Shown here: piece by piece, positions 8,936 to 15,254 of the stretch
Layout of the letters: every line of letters starts with the position of its first letter
Numbering within the stretch: position 1 is the first letter of the stretch
From: Streptomyces milbemycinicus
GTDB lineage: Bacteria > Actinomycetota > Actinomycetes > Streptomycetales > Streptomycetaceae
Direction of reading: 5' to 3'
Length of the DNA: 33,090 nucleotides
NCBI RefSeq assembly: GCF_002154605.1
Contig: NZ_MUNE01000002.1
Coordinates: 1-33,090, forward strand
Translations under genes and position numbers: made by a program
Notes under the pieces: model-generated
Databases searched by the model: none
Told to the model about the DNA's origin: nothing
Seen by the model: only the letters and a program-made list of their open reading frames with translations

Positions 8936-8950
8936 TACCTAACGTAGGTA
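8936..8950. promoter_or_regulatory. MarR operator 1
   Basis: TACCTAACGTAGGTA has 6-bp perfect arms around a 3-base centre. It lies 10 bp upstream of the monooxygenase start, so bound protein would block its transcription or ribosome access. It differs from operator 2 only at the centre. Confidence 0.75.
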
Positions 8951-9005
8951 TCTTTATTCAAGGCGAACGCCCCTCGGGGCCGCCGCCTGGTCGAGGGCAA
9001 ACGTA

Positions 9006-9020
9006 TACCTAACTTAGGTA
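9006..9020. promoter_or_regulatory. MarR operator 2
   Basis: TACCTAACTTAGGTA has 7-bp perfect arms around a single C. Its centre is exactly 70 bp from that of operator 1, and it ends 21 bp before the MarR start. This supports autoregulation of the MarR gene. Confidence 0.75.
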
Positions 9021-9041
9021 ACTATCAAAGGGAGTGCTCGC

Positions 9042-9566
9042 GTGCCGCACGACAACGAGGGGCTGAGGGGACTGCTGCCCGCCATGAACCGGCTCAGCGG
9101 CACGCTGAGCCGCGGACAGCTCTTCGAACGGGCCACCGCGGCCGCCGGGGTGACCCTGGAGCGGCCCGCCGTGACGATCCTGGTCATCCTCGACGCGGCC
9201 GACCGGCCCCTGCGGGTCGGGGAGATCGCCCAGCGCATGCAGGTCGCCGGCCCGCACGCCACCCGCCAGATCCACGGGCTGGAACAGCGCGGCCTGGTGG
9301 AACGGGTGGCCGACCCCGACGACCAGCGGGCCCGTCTGATCACCCTCACCGCGGCCGGCGAACGGCTCGCCGACCGCTATCTGCGGGTCATCAACGGCTG
9401 GTTCGCCGATGCGCTGTCCGGATGGTCCGACGCGGATCGGCGAGACCTCGTCCTTCTCCTCGGCCGCATGGTCGACGACCTGTCGGCCCATCTGGAGACG
9501 GTCACCAGGGATGCCGGGGATGCCGGGGATGCCGGGGATACCGGGGGCGACCACCCCGCCGAGTGA
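9042..9566 (+). CDS. MarR-family transcriptional regulator
   Basis: The 174-residue winged-helix repressor has a recognition region LRVGEIAQRMQVAGPHATRQIHGLEQRGLVER (written here only as landmarks: LRVGEIAQRM at about 55 and HATRQIHGLE at about 72) and the wing sequence DPDDQRARLITLT near 92-104. The start is GTG 9042, with AAAGGGAG about 9 bases upstream. It diverges from the FAD monooxygenase, and two near-identical palindromes in the 115-bp gap are its likely binding sites. MarR proteins usually release DNA on binding phenolic ligands; that would fit the neighbouring hydroxylase, but the ligand is inference. The C-terminus ends in a repetitive Asp-Ala-Gly tail. Confidence 0.9.
   Translation: MPHDNEGLRGLLPAMNRLSGTLSRGQLFERATAAAGVTLERPAVTILVILDAADRPLRVGEIAQRMQVAGPHATRQIHGLEQRGLVERVADPDDQRARLITLTAAGERLADRYLRVINGWFADALSGWSDADRRDLVLLLGRMVDDLSAHLETVTRDAGDAGDAGDTGGDHPAE
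9510..9545 (+). repeat. Four 9-base tandem units at the MarR gene 3' end
   Basis: Three copies of GATGCCGGG and one of GATACCGGG encode Asp-Ala-Gly repeats that extend the protein beyond the MarR domain. In-frame copy changes would be tolerated. Confidence 0.9.
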
Positions 9567-9568
9567 CT

Positions 9569-10051
9569 TCAGTCCACAAAGAAGCTGTCGTGGCGGATGC
9601 GGAACTCCTCAAGCTCCTTGCCGCCACGCCGGGTCATCTCCGCGACCTGCTCGAAGTACTCCTCGCGCGGTGCGCCCGGGGCGAAGAGCAGCAGCAGGGA
9701 CGCCGGGTCGTCGGAGTCGTTCTTGAAGGCGTGCAACCCGCCCACCGGTACGTACAGGAAGTCACCCGACCGCGCTGTGATCCAGCGATCGCCGTCGTAG
9801 AGCTGCACGGCCCCCGACAGGATGAAGAAGGACTCCGAGATCGAGCGGTGGAAGTGGGTGCTGGGCCCCGGCGACCTGGGACCCATGTCAACCCGGTACA
9901 GCCCGAATTCACCCCCGGTGGTGGCGTGGGTGGCCAGATAGTGAGTCCGGTTGCCCGTGGGGGAGTCCAGCTCGGGCGTGCTGTCAACCGGCCGGTAGAC
10001 CGCGTTGACCTCGCCGTTCTCGCCGAGATAGCGGGGTTCGGGGTACGACAT
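9569..10051 (-). CDS. Cupin-domain protein
   Basis: The product is 160 residues with a single cupin barrel. Metal-binding motif 1 reads STHFHRSISESFFILSG (about 70-86), with His-X-His and Glu ligands. Motif 2 reads GDFLYVPVGGLHAFKN (about 103-118), supplying the final His. The start (MSYPEPRYLG) has AAGGAG 6 bases upstream; longer in-frame readings lack a ribosome site. Small cupins include quercetinase-like dioxygenases, isomerases and ligand sensors, so no reaction can be assigned. It converges on the MarR gene, with stop codons 2 bp apart, and lies downstream of the NmrA-like gene on the same strand. Confidence 0.85.
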   Translation of the reverse strand: MSYPEPRYLGENGEVNAVYRPVDSTPELDSPTGNRTHYLATHATTGGEFGLYRVDMGPRSPGPSTHFHRSISESFFILSGAVQLYDGDRWITARSGDFLYVPVGGLHAFKNDSDDPASLLLLFAPGAPREEYFEQVAEMTRRGGKELEEFRIRHDSFFVD

Positions 10052-10166
10052 GATCGGCTCCTTTGTCTCATCCGTCACCGCATTGTGGACACGGACGGAG
10101 CCGGTGGTCATCGGTCGGATGAACGGGAGGACCAGGGCGCCGGGGACCAGGGCGGGCGGCCCGTCG

Positions 10167-10186
10167 GCTCGGTCAAAAGACCGAGC
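10167..10186. terminator. Perfect hairpin between the NmrA-like and cupin genes
   Basis: GCTCGGTC and GACCGAGC form an 8-bp perfect stem around an AAAA loop (TTTT on the minus strand). It lies about 70 bp past the NmrA-like stop, so it could end that transcript; an operator for the cupin gene is the alternative. No U-tract follows. Just before it in the minus direction (10222-10250) a 12-base CCCCATCCGGCC unit occurs twice. Confidence 0.45.
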
Positions 10187-10253
10187 ACGTGCCGCCGTTG
10201 CCGCCCCGGCCGTACGCGGCCGGCCCCATCCGGCCGACCCCATCCGGCCGGGT

Positions 10254-11135
10254 TCAGGCCAGGACGGCCGGCTTGAGGACTTCTTCGCACCACTGGCGGA
10301 AACTGGTGGGGGTGGTGGACCGGGGGGTGCGCGGTTCGGCGTTGTCCAGGCCCTGGTTCTTGGCCACGATCATGTCGGCCATGCCCCGTACCATCGCGTC
10401 GGACGCCCCGTTTTCGGCGAGCGCCGCCGTGTAGTCCTCGACGGGGACGTACTGGAAGCGCACCGGCTTTCCCAGCACCTCGGACATGATCCGCGCCATG
10501 TCCTCGTTGGACAGGTCCTCGGGTCCGAGGATCGGGACCTCGCCGTGGCGTCCGCTCCAGGAGTCGTCCAGCAGCAGTTCGGCGGCGACGGCCGCGATGT
10601 CGCGGGTGGCGCAGGTGGGGAGCTTGCGGTCGCCGGAGAGCGGGGAGTGGAACACGCCCTGGTTCTTGATCGAGTCGACTTCGCGGAGCAAGTTGTCCAT
10701 GAACGAGGGTGCCGTCAGCGCCCGGAAGTTGACGCCCGTGGTCGCGATCAGGTCGTCCATCGCCAGCGACGCCGACACCAGCCCGGCGTTCGCGATCACC
10801 CCGCGGCCCAGGGCCGAGACGCCGACCACCCGCTTGACGCCCTGGCTCTTGAACGCTTCACACGCGGGCCTGGCGAAGTCCAGATAGAGGGCATCGAGGC
10901 TCTTGGTGCGGAAGTTCGGCGGCGCGAGCCAGAAGACGGCATCCGCGCCCGCGCACGCCTTGTTGATGACGTCGGAGTCGCCGTGCGATCCGGCTATCAC
11001 CTCGACGCGCTCATGTATCCGCGGGGAGAGCCGCGAGGGATCGCGTACGAGCACCCGGATCGGCTCGCCGCTGTCGAACAGGTTCTCAAGGACCTGGCTC
11101 CCGATCTGGCCGGTGGGAGTGGTGATGACGATCAT
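10254..11135 (-). CDS. NmrA-like NAD(P)-binding reductase
   Basis: The 293-residue protein has an N-terminal Rossmann fold with TTPTGQIGSQVLENL at 5-19, a variant of the GxxGxxG nucleotide loop, followed by VRVL-type strand residues (PIRVLVRDPSRL). This architecture marks atypical short-chain dehydrogenases such as NmrA regulators and NAD(P)H-quinone or azo reductase relatives (YtfG/QorB-like). The start follows an AGGAGG 8 bases upstream. It diverges from the LysR gene, the usual layout for a LysR-controlled target. The substrate is unknown. Redox sensing is possible, since NmrA-like proteins can bind NADP without catalysis. Confidence 0.85.
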   Translation of the reverse strand: MIVITTPTGQIGSQVLENLFDSGEPIRVLVRDPSRLSPRIHERVEVIAGSHGDSDVINKACAGADAVFWLAPPNFRTKSLDALYLDFARPACEAFKSQGVKRVVGVSALGRGVIANAGLVSASLAMDDLIATTGVNFRALTAPSFMDNLLREVDSIKNQGVFHSPLSGDRKLPTCATRDIAAVAAELLLDDSWSGRHGEVPILGPEDLSNEDMARIMSEVLGKPVRFQYVPVEDYTAALAENGASDAMVRGMADMIVAKNQGLDNAEPRTPRSTTPTSFRQWCEEVLKPAVLA

Positions 11136-11240
11136 GGAAGGGGCCTCCTGATGAGTGGCGAACCGGCTTCCCGGACGCCGTGCGGAGGTAACTCTCCGCC
11201 GATAAAGGGGTGTTCGTCCAATACCTCTTCGCGCGCATTG

Positions 11241-11255
11241 ATACCCTCCGGGTAT
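11241..11255. promoter_or_regulatory. Palindrome overlapping the LysR start codon
   Basis: ATACCCTCCGGGTAT has 6-bp perfect arms; its last bases are the first two of the LysR ATG. It also contains TACCCT (11242-11247), a plausible -10 box 6 bases before ATG, with no Shine-Dalgarno present. This suggests a leaderless transcript with an autoregulatory operator across promoter and start. Confidence 0.5.
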
Positions 11256-12066
11256 GGATCTGGACCTGCGCAAGCTGCGCTACTTCGTGGCCGTCGCCGA
11301 GCTCGAGCACTTCGGCCGGGCCGCCGACCGGCTGCATATCGCGCAGCCCGTCCTCAGCCGGCAGATCCGCGCGCTGGAGCAGGAGCTCGGCTGCGCGCTG
11401 CTGGAGCGCACCACCCGTTCCGTACGGCTGACCCCGGCCGGTGAGCAGTTGCAGAAGGACGCACTCGACGTGCTCGCCGCCGCGCGCGCCGCCACCCGCC
11501 GTGTGCACAGCGCGGCGCGCGGCGCCCACCGCCTGGTCGTCGGCTTCACGCCCGGGCTGAGCGTCTCGACCGCCGTCCGCGCGTTCGCCCACGAGCACCC
11601 CGGCGTCGAGATCGAACTGCTCCGCCTGAACTGGTACGAGCAGGCCGAGGCGCTACGGGACGGCCGGGCCGACGTCGGCTATCTCCGCCACCCCTTCGAC
11701 GCGGACGGGCTTCACACCGTCCCGATCGGCAGCGAGCCGAAGGTCGTCTGCCTGCCCGCCGTCCATCCCCTGGCGTCCCGGCGCCGGCTCGCCCACGCCG
11801 ATCTCGACGGCGAGGCGATCCTGGGCGGCGAGCGGCGGTGCGCTGCGACGATCGAGGAGAAGCTTGAGCTTGTCGCGGCCGGGGTCGGTATCGCCCTGGT
11901 GCCCCGTAGCGTCGCGCGCTACTACTCCCGTCCCGACCTGGTACACCGGTCGGTGACCGACGCCGTGTCGTACGAAACCTGCCTCGCCGTGGTCGAGGAC
12001 CGCCGCCAGCAGCATCTGTGGGACTTTCTGGCCGTCGCGGCACAGGCGCTGACCGGGCGCCTGTGA
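11254..12066 (+). CDS. LysR-family transcriptional regulator (short form)
   Basis: The 270-residue protein has the LysR helix-turn-helix in residues 3-60 (LRKLRYFVAVAELEHFGRAA then LHIAQPVLSRQIRALE) and the two-lobe ligand domain from about 85 (HRLVVGFTPG). At 270 residues it is shorter than the usual 290-310; the loss appears to be in the second lobe after residue 185, where LGGERRC passes abruptly into ATIEEKLELVAAGVGIALVP. An internal deletion of the sensor region is therefore possible. No ribosome site precedes the ATG. It probably controls the divergent NmrA-like gene. Confidence 0.88.
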   Translation: MDLDLRKLRYFVAVAELEHFGRAADRLHIAQPVLSRQIRALEQELGCALLERTTRSVRLTPAGEQLQKDALDVLAAARAATRRVHSAARGAHRLVVGFTPGLSVSTAVRAFAHEHPGVEIELLRLNWYEQAEALRDGRADVGYLRHPFDADGLHTVPIGSEPKVVCLPAVHPLASRRRLAHADLDGEAILGGERRCAATIEEKLELVAAGVGIALVPRSVARYYSRPDLVHRSVTDAVSYETCLAVVEDRRQQHLWDFLAVAAQALTGRL

Positions 12067-12092
12067 GGCACGCGACACGCACGGCTTGAATG

Positions 12093-12118
12093 GCTGACAA
12101 AGATTGAAATCTGTCAGC
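12093..12118. promoter_or_regulatory. Inverted repeat upstream of the aldo/keto reductase
   Basis: GCTGACA (12093-12099) and TGTCAGC (12112-12118) are perfect arms 12 bases apart; the interior also holds AGATT/AATCT. Size and symmetry suit a TetR dimer, and a TetR gene is the second gene of the same operon, so this is its likely operator. Confidence 0.55.
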
Positions 12119-12171
12119 TGTGCATGTCATGCTTCCTGGGCGCACCCCACCCCCGTCCCGAGGAGCGTCCT

Positions 12172-13188
12172 GTGCAGACCCGCACCCTTGGCACCACCGG
12201 CCCCCAGGTCTCCGCGCTCGGCCTCGGCTGTATGGGCATGTCCGGCATGTACGGCGACGCCGACCGCGCCGAGTCCATCGCCACCATCCACGCCGCGCTC
12301 GACGCCGGGATCACCCTCCTCGACACCGGCGACTTCTACGGCATGGGCCATAACGAACTGCTCATCAACGAGGCGCTTCGCACCGCCCCCGCCGCCCTGC
12401 GCGAACAGGCCCTGACCAGCGTGAAGTTCGGCGCCCTGCGCGATCCGGCGGGCGGCTGGCGCGGCAACGACGGCCGCCCGGAAGCCGTCGGGAACTTCCT
12501 CGCCTATTCCCTGCAGCGTCTGGGCACCGACCACATCGACATCTACCGCATCGCCCGCGTCGACCCCGCCGTGCCCATCGAGGAGACGGTCGGCGCCATC
12601 GCCGAGGCCGTCCAGGCCGGATACGTACGCCACATCGGCCTCTCGGAGGCGGGCCCCGAGACCATCCGCCGGGCCGCCGCCACCGCCCCGATCGTGGATC
12701 TCCAGATCGAGTACTCCCTGCTCGACCGGGCCATCGAGGACGAGATCCTGCCCGTCTGCGGCGATCTGGGCATCGGCATCACCGCGTACGGAGTGCTCTC
12801 GCGCGGCCTGATCAGCGGCCACTGGAGCCGGGACCGCAAGGCCGCCGCCGACGACTTCCGCGCCTACAGTCCGCGCTTCAGCGGGGACAACCTCGACCGC
12901 AACCTCGCCCTCGTGGACGCGCTCCGCGAGGTCGCCGACGGCAAGGGCGTCAGCGTCGCGCAGACGGCCATCGCCTGGGTGCTGGCCCAGAACGCCCGGC
13001 AGCCCGCCGCCATCGTCCCGCTCGTCGGCGCCCGCCGCCGCGACCGCCTGGCGGAATCGCTCGGCGCGCTGGAGGTTACGCTCGATGCCGACGACCTGGC
13101 CGCCATCGAGGAGGCCGTTCCGGCCGGCGCCGCGGCAGGCACGCGCTATCCGGAAGAGCAGATGACCCACCTCGACAGCGAGAAGTAG
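12172..13188 (+). CDS. Aldo/keto reductase with a substituted catalytic histidine
   Basis: The 338-residue TIM-barrel NADPH oxidoreductase starts at GTG 12172, preceded by AGGAG (12161-12165), giving MQTRTLGTTGPQVSALGLGC. Three tetrad residues are present: Asp51 and Tyr56 in LLDTGDFYG, and Lys85 in SVKFGA. The usual histidine, in the segment normally read as QHRVDP, is Ala128 (YRIARVDPAVPIEE). A cofactor-phosphate segment is visible near the end (VPLVGARRRDRLAESLGAL). Some actinobacterial relatives share the histidine change as far as I recall, so activity may persist. It is followed 20 bp later by a TetR gene, probably in one transcript. Confidence 0.9.
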   Translation: MQTRTLGTTGPQVSALGLGCMGMSGMYGDADRAESIATIHAALDAGITLLDTGDFYGMGHNELLINEALRTAPAALREQALTSVKFGALRDPAGGWRGNDGRPEAVGNFLAYSLQRLGTDHIDIYRIARVDPAVPIEETVGAIAEAVQAGYVRHIGLSEAGPETIRRAAATAPIVDLQIEYSLLDRAIEDEILPVCGDLGIGITAYGVLSRGLISGHWSRDRKAAADDFRAYSPRFSGDNLDRNLALVDALREVADGKGVSVAQTAIAWVLAQNARQPAAIVPLVGARRRDRLAESLGALEVTLDADDLAAIEEAVPAGAAAGTRYPEEQMTHLDSEK

Positions 13189-13208
13189 CCGATGACGTAA
13201 GGGACCTG

Positions 13209-13796
13209 ATGCCGCCGCCCGAGAATCCCCTGACCCCCGCCCGCATCCTCGAAGCCACCGAGGACGTACTGCGCCGCTACGGCCCGGCCAAGGCCACGGT
13301 CGTGGACGTCGCCCGCGCGCTGGGGGTCAGCCACGGCAGCGTCTACCGCCACTTCGCCACGAAGGCCGCGCTGCGCGAGGCGGTCACCGAGCGGTGGCTC
13401 GACCGGGAGCACGACGAGCTGTCGGCCATCGCCGACGGCAAAGGCCCCGCGGAGGACCGCCTGCGGCGCTGGCTGGCGGCCCTCTTCGCGGCCAAGCGGC
13501 GCAAGGCCGGCGACGACCCGGAGCTGTTCGCCACCTTCATGGAGCTGGCCCGCGAGAACAGCGGCACCGTCGCCCGCTATCTCACGACGCTGCTGAAGCA
13601 GCTCGCCACGATCGTGGCGAGCGGGGTCGCGGACGGCGAGTTCGCCGCGCGCGACGCGGCGGCCACGGCGCGGGCGCTGTGGGACGCGACGGCGCGTTTC
13701 CACGACCCCATGTACGCGTCGGAGTGGCTGGCCCCGGAGATCGACGCGGACTTCGCGGAGGTGTGCGAACTGCTGCTGCGCGGCCTGCGGGCGTAA
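13209..13796 (+). CDS. TetR-family transcriptional regulator
   Basis: The product is 195 residues. The N-terminal helix-turn-helix covers about 10-55, with TVVDVARALGVSHGSVYRHF as recognition region, followed by KAALREAVTERWL, standard for TetR. The C-terminal ligand domain is all-helical with LFATFMELARENSG. A weak AAGGGA site precedes ATG 13209. It lies 20 bp after the aldo/keto reductase and likely autoregulates that operon through the inverted repeat at 12093-12118. A strong hairpin begins one base after its stop. Confidence 0.88.
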   Translation: MPPPENPLTPARILEATEDVLRRYGPAKATVVDVARALGVSHGSVYRHFATKAALREAVTERWLDREHDELSAIADGKGPAEDRLRRWLAALFAAKRRKAGDDPELFATFMELARENSGTVARYLTTLLKQLATIVASGVADGEFAARDAAATARALWDATARFHDPMYASEWLAPEIDADFAEVCELLLRGLRA

Positions 13797-13827
13797 GCGG
13801 CCTGCGCTCGTAAGGAGTGCAGGCCGC
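13797..13827. terminator. Bidirectional terminator-like hairpin
   Basis: GCGGCCTGC and GCAGGCCGC form a perfect 9-bp stem with a 13-base loop, directly after the TetR stop and 17 bp beyond the convergent thioesterase stop. It lacks a T-run, as is common in Streptomyces. Confidence 0.6.
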
Positions 13828-13844
13828 GTCGGCCGTGTCCGGGG

Positions 13845-14315
13845 TCAGCTCGTGGCGCCGCCCTTCGCGGCGAGCACGATCTGGGTCTGGGTGGTCTGTC
13901 CCACCAGCCGGTCCTTGTCGTCGCGCAGATCGGTCTGTACGACGATGAGGGTGCCGCCGACGTGCAGGGGGCGGGCCGCGGCGTGGACTCGTCCGGAGGC
14001 CACTCCCCGCAGGAAGTTGGTCTTGGACTCCACCGTGGATGTCCCGGCGCCCTTCGGGAGGTTGAGATAGGCGCAGACGGCGCCGACGGAGTCGGCCAGC
14101 GCCATCAGAGCCCCGCCGTGTATGACTCCACCCGCGGTGCAGACCTCCGGTGACCAGGCCAGACTGCCCACGGCCCGGTCGGGGGCGGCCTCGTGGAGTT
14201 CGATGCCCAGCTGTGCCGCGAAGGGCATGGCTGCCAGGGGGGCGGCGGGGTTGAGGGCTGCCGTCTCGGAAGTCTCAGAAGTCTCGGACGTCTCGGAAGT
14301 CTCGGAAGGGGCCAT
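13845..14315 (-). CDS. PaaI-type hotdog thioesterase
   Basis: The 156-residue protein has a hotdog fold: after a Ser-Glu-Thr-rich head, residues from about 27 read AMPFAAQLGIELHEAAPDRA. The active-site helix region then shows GGVIHGGALMALADSVGA, with the HGG signature and catalytic-type Asp, and STVESKTNFLRG later. These enzymes hydrolyse aryl- or acyl-CoA thioesters, often in phenylacetate or quinone pathways. The start at 14315 follows GAAAGGC by about 9 bases. The repetitive head is absent from typical PaaI proteins (about 130-140 residues). It is convergent with the TetR gene. Confidence 0.87.
   Translation of the reverse strand: MAPSETSETSETSETSETAALNPAAPLAAMPFAAQLGIELHEAAPDRAVGSLAWSPEVCTAGGVIHGGALMALADSVGAVCAYLNLPKGAGTSTVESKTNFLRGVASGRVHAAARPLHVGGTLIVVQTDLRDDKDRLVGQTTQTQIVLAAKGGATS
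14263..14307 (-). repeat. Five 9-base tandem units in the thioesterase N-terminus
   Basis: Five copies of GTCTCGGAA (plus strand; two with a single change) encode Ser-Glu-Thr repeats right after the start codon. They form a variable-number, frame-preserving array. Confidence 0.9.
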
Positions 14316-14458
14316 GGTGTGCTGCCTTTCGGGCTCGGGCGCGCGTTCTGTGGCGACCACACTGGCATGTTCCGGCGCCCTGGGGATGCGAGTCAGCGGC
14401 GATCTCGGTCAGCAGTTAGTGCCTGGTTCTGAACCCATCACGAGACCAGGAGGGATCC

Positions 14459-14677
14459 ATGATGAGCGAGATCACTGAGACCATCCCCGCCGGACGACGC
14501 TGCTGGTCGGTGAGCTGGCCGGAGTACACGCCCGCGGACGTCACGCCGCCTGAGCTGCGGCCGTCGGCGCCGGCCCACCACGTGCCCGGCTGGGCCGAGG
14601 CGGCGCCCACGCCGACCGACGTGCACGACTGGGATCACGGACACCCTCTCATCGGCCGGAACACGGCGAGCGCCTGA
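14459..14677 (+). pseudogene. Probable 5' remnant of a Nudix ADP-ribose hydrolase-like gene
   Basis: A perfect AGGAGG (14448-14453) precedes ATG 14459 and ATG 14462; the second is better spaced (a 71-residue product). The protein reads CWSVSWPEYTPADVTPPELR and later VPGWAEAAPTPTDVHDW. This resembles the N-terminal section of NUDT9/TRPM2-type ADP-ribose pyrophosphatases (W-V-W-x-Y-x-P-V-x-T, then WADP), which in intact proteins is followed by a NP-x-GRTG-x-x-GRG-x-LG-x-WG-PN-x-AADP block. That block and the Nudix box are absent; the frame ends with PLIGRNTASA. I infer a truncated gene, though a genuine small protein cannot be ruled out. The family call is from memory of the motif only. Confidence 0.4.
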
Positions 14678-14699
14678 CGACGCCGGTCCGGTACAGCGG

Positions 14700-15083
14700 T
14701 CAGCCTCCCGTCGGCGCGGGCTCCGGAGCCGGGACCGGAGCCAGGTAGAACCGTGACCGGGCGATCCGTCCGTCCCGGGCCCAAATGATGGCGGGCCCGC
14801 CCAGCACAACGGTCGCGCCGTCCGGTCCGGTACCCACATACTCAAACTCCGCCCAGAATTCCGGGCCCGCGGTGGCACGGCGCAGCACCTTCGCCCGTAT
14901 GTCGGGGAGGCGGCTGTAGATCGCCTTCCAGTTGGCGAGCACACGTTCGTTACCGGTGAAACCCTCCGCGGGTCGATGCGGCACCTCGGCTCGGTAGTCC
15001 GGGGTGAAGCAGTCCGCGACCCGCTGAGGGTCATGCGAGTTGATCGCGTCCATGAGGAGCTCGACCGGATCCTGTTCGTTCAT
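14700..15083 (-). CDS. NTF2/SnoaL-like protein, probably 5'-truncated lipoprotein
   Basis: From ATG 15083 (AAGGAG 9 bases upstream) the product is 127 residues of NTF2-like fold: helices at MNEQDPVELLMDAINSHDPQ, then CFTPDYRAEVPHRP, and strands through EFWAEFEYVGTG and GGPAIIWARDG. These folds serve as small-substrate cyclases, isomerases or binding proteins. The reading frame is open upstream to 15255 and encodes SRRDLISGLVAALAAPG, then VLASCG, a twin-arginine-like lipoprotein signal with the lipobox cysteine at 15153-15155. That signal has no start codon, because the IS end begins at 15241. The ancestral gene was probably an exported lipoprotein; today a cytosolic form could start at 15083. 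Confidence 0.7.
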   Translation of the reverse strand: MNEQDPVELLMDAINSHDPQRVADCFTPDYRAEVPHRPAEGFTGNERVLANWKAIYSRLPDIRAKVLRRATAGPEFWAEFEYVGTGPDGATVVLGGPAIIWARDGRIARSRFYLAPVPAPEPAPTGG

Positions 15084-15254
15084 CGTGCTTAACTCCTTGT
15101 CGTCCGTTGTCGAGTTCGGTCCCCTCGACGTCTTCCGGTCGTCGGGCACCCCACATGACGCGAGGACGCCTGGGGCAGCGAGGGCGGCTACGAGACCGGA
15201 GATCAGATCGCGGCGGCTGGGGCCCGTCGGAAGTGGGGACCTTAAGCTTGTTCT

